Below are positions 60,885 to 64,000 of a DNA stretch of 64,000 nt, piece by piece (positions within the stretch are counted from its first letter, which is position 1; each line of letters begins with the position of its first letter). A model generated the notes under the pieces. The model did not search any database. It was not told the origin of the DNA and saw nothing but the letters and a program-made list of their open reading frames with translations. The position numbers were made by a program, and so were the translations under genes. The stretch lies in assembly GCA_964251965.1 (NCBI GenBank), contig CAXULQ010000011.1, positions 47,272 to 111,271 of the forward strand. The letters are read 5' to 3'. This DNA is from Mucilaginibacter_A sp964251965 (GTDB lineage Bacteria > Bacteroidota > Bacteroidia > Sphingobacteriales > Sphingobacteriaceae).

Positions 60885-63707
60885 ATGCGATTTATGAAAT
60901 TTAAACTTTACTTTCCTGCATTGGTATTCTTATTTGTGATCGGGGTTTCCCAGGCGCAAAACGTTCCCTCACCAAAAGAGCATTTTGGTTTTAATATTGG
61001 AGATGATTATCAGTTGGCCAACTACACCCAAACAGAGGCCTATTTTAAAAAGCTTGCTGCTTCGCCCCGTACCCGGTTTGTTGATATCGGGCTTACCGAG
61101 GAGGGCCGCCACCAGTTAATGCTGATTGTTTCTTCTCCCGAAAACCTAAAAAAACTTGATTTATACAAAGGCATATCGCAAAAGCTTGCACGCGCCGAAG
61201 GCATTACAGAAGCACAAGCACATGCACTGGCATCTGATGGAAAAGCCATTGTTTGGATTGACGGCGGTTTGCATGCCAGCGAAACAGTAGGCTCACATCA
61301 ACTTATAGAAACGGCCTACCAATTAGTTACCAGAACTGATGAGGAAAACAAACGGATACTGGACCATGATATTATTTTAATGGTACACGCTAACCCCGAC
61401 GGACAGGAACTGGTTTCCAACTGGTACATGCAGGAAAAGGATCCTAAAAAACGCAATATGAATGTACCGCGTCTTTGGGAAAAGTACATCGGCCATGATA
61501 ACAACCGGGATTTTTATATGATGAATATGAAAGAAACCCAGAACATTACCCGTCAGCAATATTTAGAGTGGCTGCCGCAGATTGTGTATAATCATCATCA
61601 GGCTGGCCCGGCAGGATCGGTTGTAGCAGGGCCACCGTTTCGTGATCCGTTTAATTATGTATATGATCCATTGTTGGTTACCAGTATTGATGCCGTAGGA
61701 TCAGCCATGAACAGCAGGTTAAATAGAGAAGGCAAACCTGGTTATACCCAGCGGTCGGGTACGGAGTTTTCAACCTGGTGGAATGGAGGTTTACGTACAG
61801 CTACCTATTTTCATAACATGATTGGTTTGCTTACCGAAATTATTGGCAATCCTACGCCTGCAACTATCCCGTTAGTGCCCGAACGATTGATACCAAGCAG
61901 CGCTACACCTTTCCCGGTTACGCCTCAACCGTGGCATTTCAGGCAATCAATCGATTACTCCGTTTCCCTGAATTATGCGGTATTAAACTACGCAGCACGC
62001 AACAGCGACGAGCTTTTGTATAACATGTATCAGATGGGCAAAAACTCCATTGACCGGGGCAGCCATGATTACTGGACACTTTCTCCTAAACGAGCAGATG
62101 CGATTACCCAGGCATACAAAGCTTCCCGAACTGTTTCTGGTAGTGATAGCACTGCAAATGCCGGAGGACGTGGCGGTATAAGCGGTGCGGTAACTATAGG
62201 CGGAGGCAGTGGTTTTAACCGCGCTGGCGTGCCCCTTAAATTTTATGATACTGTATTGAGAAATCCGGTTTTGCGCGATCCTCGTGGTTATATCATTACT
62301 GCTGATCAGCCTGATTTTGCCACCGCGGTAAAATTTATAAACACTTGTCTTAGATCTGGGCTGGTCGTACAGAAAGCTACCGCAGAATTTACCGTGGCAG
62401 GCAAAAAGTATCCGACAGGTTCTTATATTTTGAAAACAAACCAGGCATTTCGGCCGGAAGTACTTGACCGTTTTGAGCCGCAAGACCATCCTAATGATTT
62501 TCTATATCCCGGCGGCCCGCCTATCCGTCCTTACGATATGACCGGCTGGACTTTGGCTTACCAAATGGGAGTAAAGTTTGACCGTATTTTGGATGATTTT
62601 AACGGCCTTTTTAAACGTGTCCCTTATGGCGAATTACAAAATATGCCGTTAGCACCTGCACCGGCTTTAGCTAAAAACGGATATTTCATTAGTGCTGCCG
62701 CTAACAATTCTTTTATCGCAGTTAATGATTTGTTGCAGGCAGGAGCCAAAATATACCGTGTAAACGAAGCATCGGCAATTGCCCCGGCAGGCACTTTTTA
62801 TGTGCCTTATTCCGAAAAAGTTAAAACGATATTAGATAAAGCGGCAGCAGAAAAGAGTGTTAAGGCTACTTCGGCGGTTAAAACCCCTAAAGATATTACG
62901 TTGATAATGCCGGCACGTATTGCAATATGGGACCAATACGGCGGATCAATACAATCTGGCTGGCTGCGCTGGCTGATGGAGCAATATCATTATCCTTTTA
63001 AAATTGTTTATCCGCAGCAGTTTGATGTCGGAGATTTAAAAAGCAAATATGATGTTATCGTATTTGTGAATGGTGCTATTCCGGCTTTGTCAAGACGTGG
63101 AGCAGCAGCCGGAGGCGAGGATTTTGGCGGAAGGTTTGGAGGAGGAACCAACAATGTTCCGGATGAGTATAAAAGCACAACTGGCCGCATGACCGCTGAT
63201 AAATCCGTTCCGCAATTAAAAGCTTTCCTGGAAGCTGGCGGCCATATTGTAACGATAGGCAACAGCGCCAACCTGGCTTATCAGCTTAACCTTCCGGTGC
63301 ACAATGCGCTTGTAGATAATGTAAACGGCAAAGATGTTCCTTTTTCTGGTGATAAATTTTATGTTCCGGGAGCAGTGTTAAGGGTTTCGCTGGACGATAA
63401 ACAACCCGCAAACTGGGGAATGCCGCCGGAGGCAGATGTGTTGTACGATAACAGTCCGGCTTTTAAACTGGAAGCCAACGCCGCAGACAAAGGCGTAAAA
63501 CCATTAATGTGGTTTAGCACGGATAAGCCTTTAAGAAGCGGCTGGGCCTGGGGGCAAAAATATTTAAAAGACGACGTTGCAGCCTTTTCTGCGCCTGTAG
63601 GTTCTGGTATGTTGTATGTTTTTGGCCCTGAAATCACTTTTCGCGGCCAATCTCATGGCACTTTCAAACTGTTATTCAACGAGTTGTATTCGTCTTCTTC
63701 AAAATAG
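60885..63707 (+). CDS. secreted M14-family metallocarboxypeptidase-like protein
   Basis: 940 residues with a signal peptide (ending SQAQ). The M14 zinc motif is GGLHASETVGSH (H and E near 129-132), followed by VHANPDGQELVSNW, the DNNRDFYMMN block (substrate Arg) and the third ligand in YNHHQAGPAG. The second half is a class I glutamine-amidotransferase-like domain (about 660-940) that is common in this Bacteroidota subfamily, with Gly-rich loops (GGRGGISGAVTIGGGSG) between the two. An ATG at 60881 is out of frame; 60885 and 60894 are both possible starts. Confidence 0.92.
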   Translation: MRFMKFKLYFPALVFLFVIGVSQAQNVPSPKEHFGFNIGDDYQLANYTQTEAYFKKLAASPRTRFVDIGLTEEGRHQLMLIVSSPENLKKLDLYKGISQKLARAEGITEAQAHALASDGKAIVWIDGGLHASETVGSHQLIETAYQLVTRTDEENKRILDHDIILMVHANPDGQELVSNWYMQEKDPKKRNMNVPRLWEKYIGHDNNRDFYMMNMKETQNITRQQYLEWLPQIVYNHHQAGPAGSVVAGPPFRDPFNYVYDPLLVTSIDAVGSAMNSRLNREGKPGYTQRSGTEFSTWWNGGLRTATYFHNMIGLLTEIIGNPTPATIPLVPERLIPSSATPFPVTPQPWHFRQSIDYSVSLNYAVLNYAARNSDELLYNMYQMGKNSIDRGSHDYWTLSPKRADAITQAYKASRTVSGSDSTANAGGRGGISGAVTIGGGSGFNRAGVPLKFYDTVLRNPVLRDPRGYIITADQPDFATAVKFINTCLRSGLVVQKATAEFTVAGKKYPTGSYILKTNQAFRPEVLDRFEPQDHPNDFLYPGGPPIRPYDMTGWTLAYQMGVKFDRILDDFNGLFKRVPYGELQNMPLAPAPALAKNGYFISAAANNSFIAVNDLLQAGAKIYRVNEASAIAPAGTFYVPYSEKVKTILDKAAAEKSVKATSAVKTPKDITLIMPARIAIWDQYGGSIQSGWLRWLMEQYHYPFKIVYPQQFDVGDLKSKYDVIVFVNGAIPALSRRGAAAGGEDFGGRFGGGTNNVPDEYKSTTGRMTADKSVPQLKAFLEAGGHIVTIGNSANLAYQLNLPVHNALVDNVNGKDVPFSGDKFYVPGAVLRVSLDDKQPANWGMPPEADVLYDNSPAFKLEANAADKGVKPLMWFSTDKPLRSGWAWGQKYLKDDVAAFSAPVGSGMLYVFGPEITFRGQSHGTFKLLFNELYSSSSK

Positions 63708-63736
63708 AAGGAAAGATGGATTGAAAGTGTTTAACG

Positions 63737-63794
63737 AAAAAAGGTGCATAAAAGAAGCATTTTTATGATGATGCTTCTTTTATGCACCTTTTTT
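63737..63794. terminator. 24 bp bidirectional terminator made of two TGCTTCTTTTA repeats
   Basis: AAAAAAGGTGCATAAAAGAA continuing GCAT (63737-63760), loop TTTTATGATG, and the exact complement at 63771-63794. Poly-A and poly-T ends give U runs on both strands. It separates convergent M14 and phytase-esterase-like genes, so the repeat core here builds the stem of an intrinsic terminator. Confidence 0.9.
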
Positions 63795-63817
63795 TAATGC
63801 TGAACACATTTATTTAA

Positions 63818-64000
63818 TCATGGAATCACCTCGAACAGCAGAAACTGTGTTTTCTCGGTTTTGGCAAAGTTATTATCTGCCACGAAAATAATGGATTTAT
63901 GTCCGTTTGGTAAAGTTGGGCCAAAGGTTGCACCTTCTACATTATCAACCTGAGTTCGATAAATCAGAAGGCTACGATTTGCTGGGATTTGTTTTGCTGA
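63818..64000 (-). CDS. phytase-esterase-like protein, C-terminal part
   Basis: On minus the frame is open from base 64000 to a TGA at 63818-63820 (61 codons). It reads RSLLIYRTQVDNVEGATFGP, then LPNGHKSIIFVADNNFAKTE and KTQFLLFEVIP, the closing strands of the esterase-like phytase family (beta-propeller). The start and most of the gene lie beyond the window. It converges on the M14 gene with the 24 bp terminator between. Confidence 0.8.
   Translation of the reverse strand, partial: SAKQIPANRSLLIYRTQVDNVEGATFGPTLPNGHKSIIFVADNNFAKTEKTQFLLFEVIP

Noticed and set aside
61983..62489. 168-codon frame on minus opposite the M14 gene
   Set aside because: Shadow of the Gly/Ser-rich part of the peptidase; Cys/Ser/Arg bias indicates a non-coding strand.

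Overview
The window looks like a chromosomal segment of a Bacteroidota member, most likely Sphingobacteriaceae (Pedobacter/Mucilaginibacter-like). The evidence is the gene content (GldD, a GH97 enzyme, a SusD-type remnant, futalosine-route menaquinone genes, DUF4407 and DUF5687 type proteins), promoters of the TTTG/TAnnTTTG type, mostly absent Shine-Dalgarno sequences and moderate AT-rich composition. The genus is an inference.

Layout. 1-549: 3' part of trpC. 600-1910: a very AT-rich three-gene island that reads as a toxin / HTH antitoxin / SecB-like chaperone (TAC-type) module, inserted before the housekeeping run hflX, rbfA, M23 peptidase and a TonB-domain protein (1979-5029). 5034-5530: repeats, a terminator and an unusual tRNA-like RNA gene with its own promoter. 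5600-12329: Lrp/AsnC regulator, iron-permease-like protein, subtilase, TPR protein, phosphosulfolactate synthase, aroE and gldD. 12359-20097: a nine-gene minus-strand Ter (tellurite/stress) cluster with TerC, TelA, three TerD proteins, a phosphoribosyltransferase, a HAD protein and an EreA/ChaN-like secreted protein. 20389-24129: TonB-dependent siderophore receptor plus PepSY membrane protein, preceded by a promoter flanked by two palindromes. 24146-25364: MOSC protein and a small coupled two-gene unit. 25810-35164: a complete tripartite efflux system with two tandem RND pumps. 35453-42893: carbamoyltransferase/PIG-L deacetylase pair, GH97, a small lipoprotein and a GHL10-like hydrolase. 43250-50041: coiled-coil membrane protein, a giant sensor kinase, fabD, folE and a QueD-like gene. 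50112-51713: mqnB and mqnD (menaquinone). 51751-52288: fossil of a polysaccharide-utilisation locus (SusD, SGNH esterase and GH43 tails). 52346-64000: SPFH protein, small membrane protein, rhodanese, DUF4407 protein, M28 peptidase, GNAT, ABC transporter pair, rarA, M14 peptidase and the tail of a phytase-esterase-like protein.

The most striking non-gene signal is a short interspersed repeat with core TGCTTCTTTTA. I count 30 exact copies on both strands, about 24 of them between genes, often within a few bases of a stop codon and often as inverted pairs that form hairpins. Inside genes the same sequence is tolerated as coding sequence. The density and layout recall DNA uptake sequences or a REP-like family, but I know of no described family with this core. 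The other leading candidates for new biology are the TAC-like triad, the tRNA-like RNA and the decayed PUL whose internal breakpoint coincides with a repeat copy.
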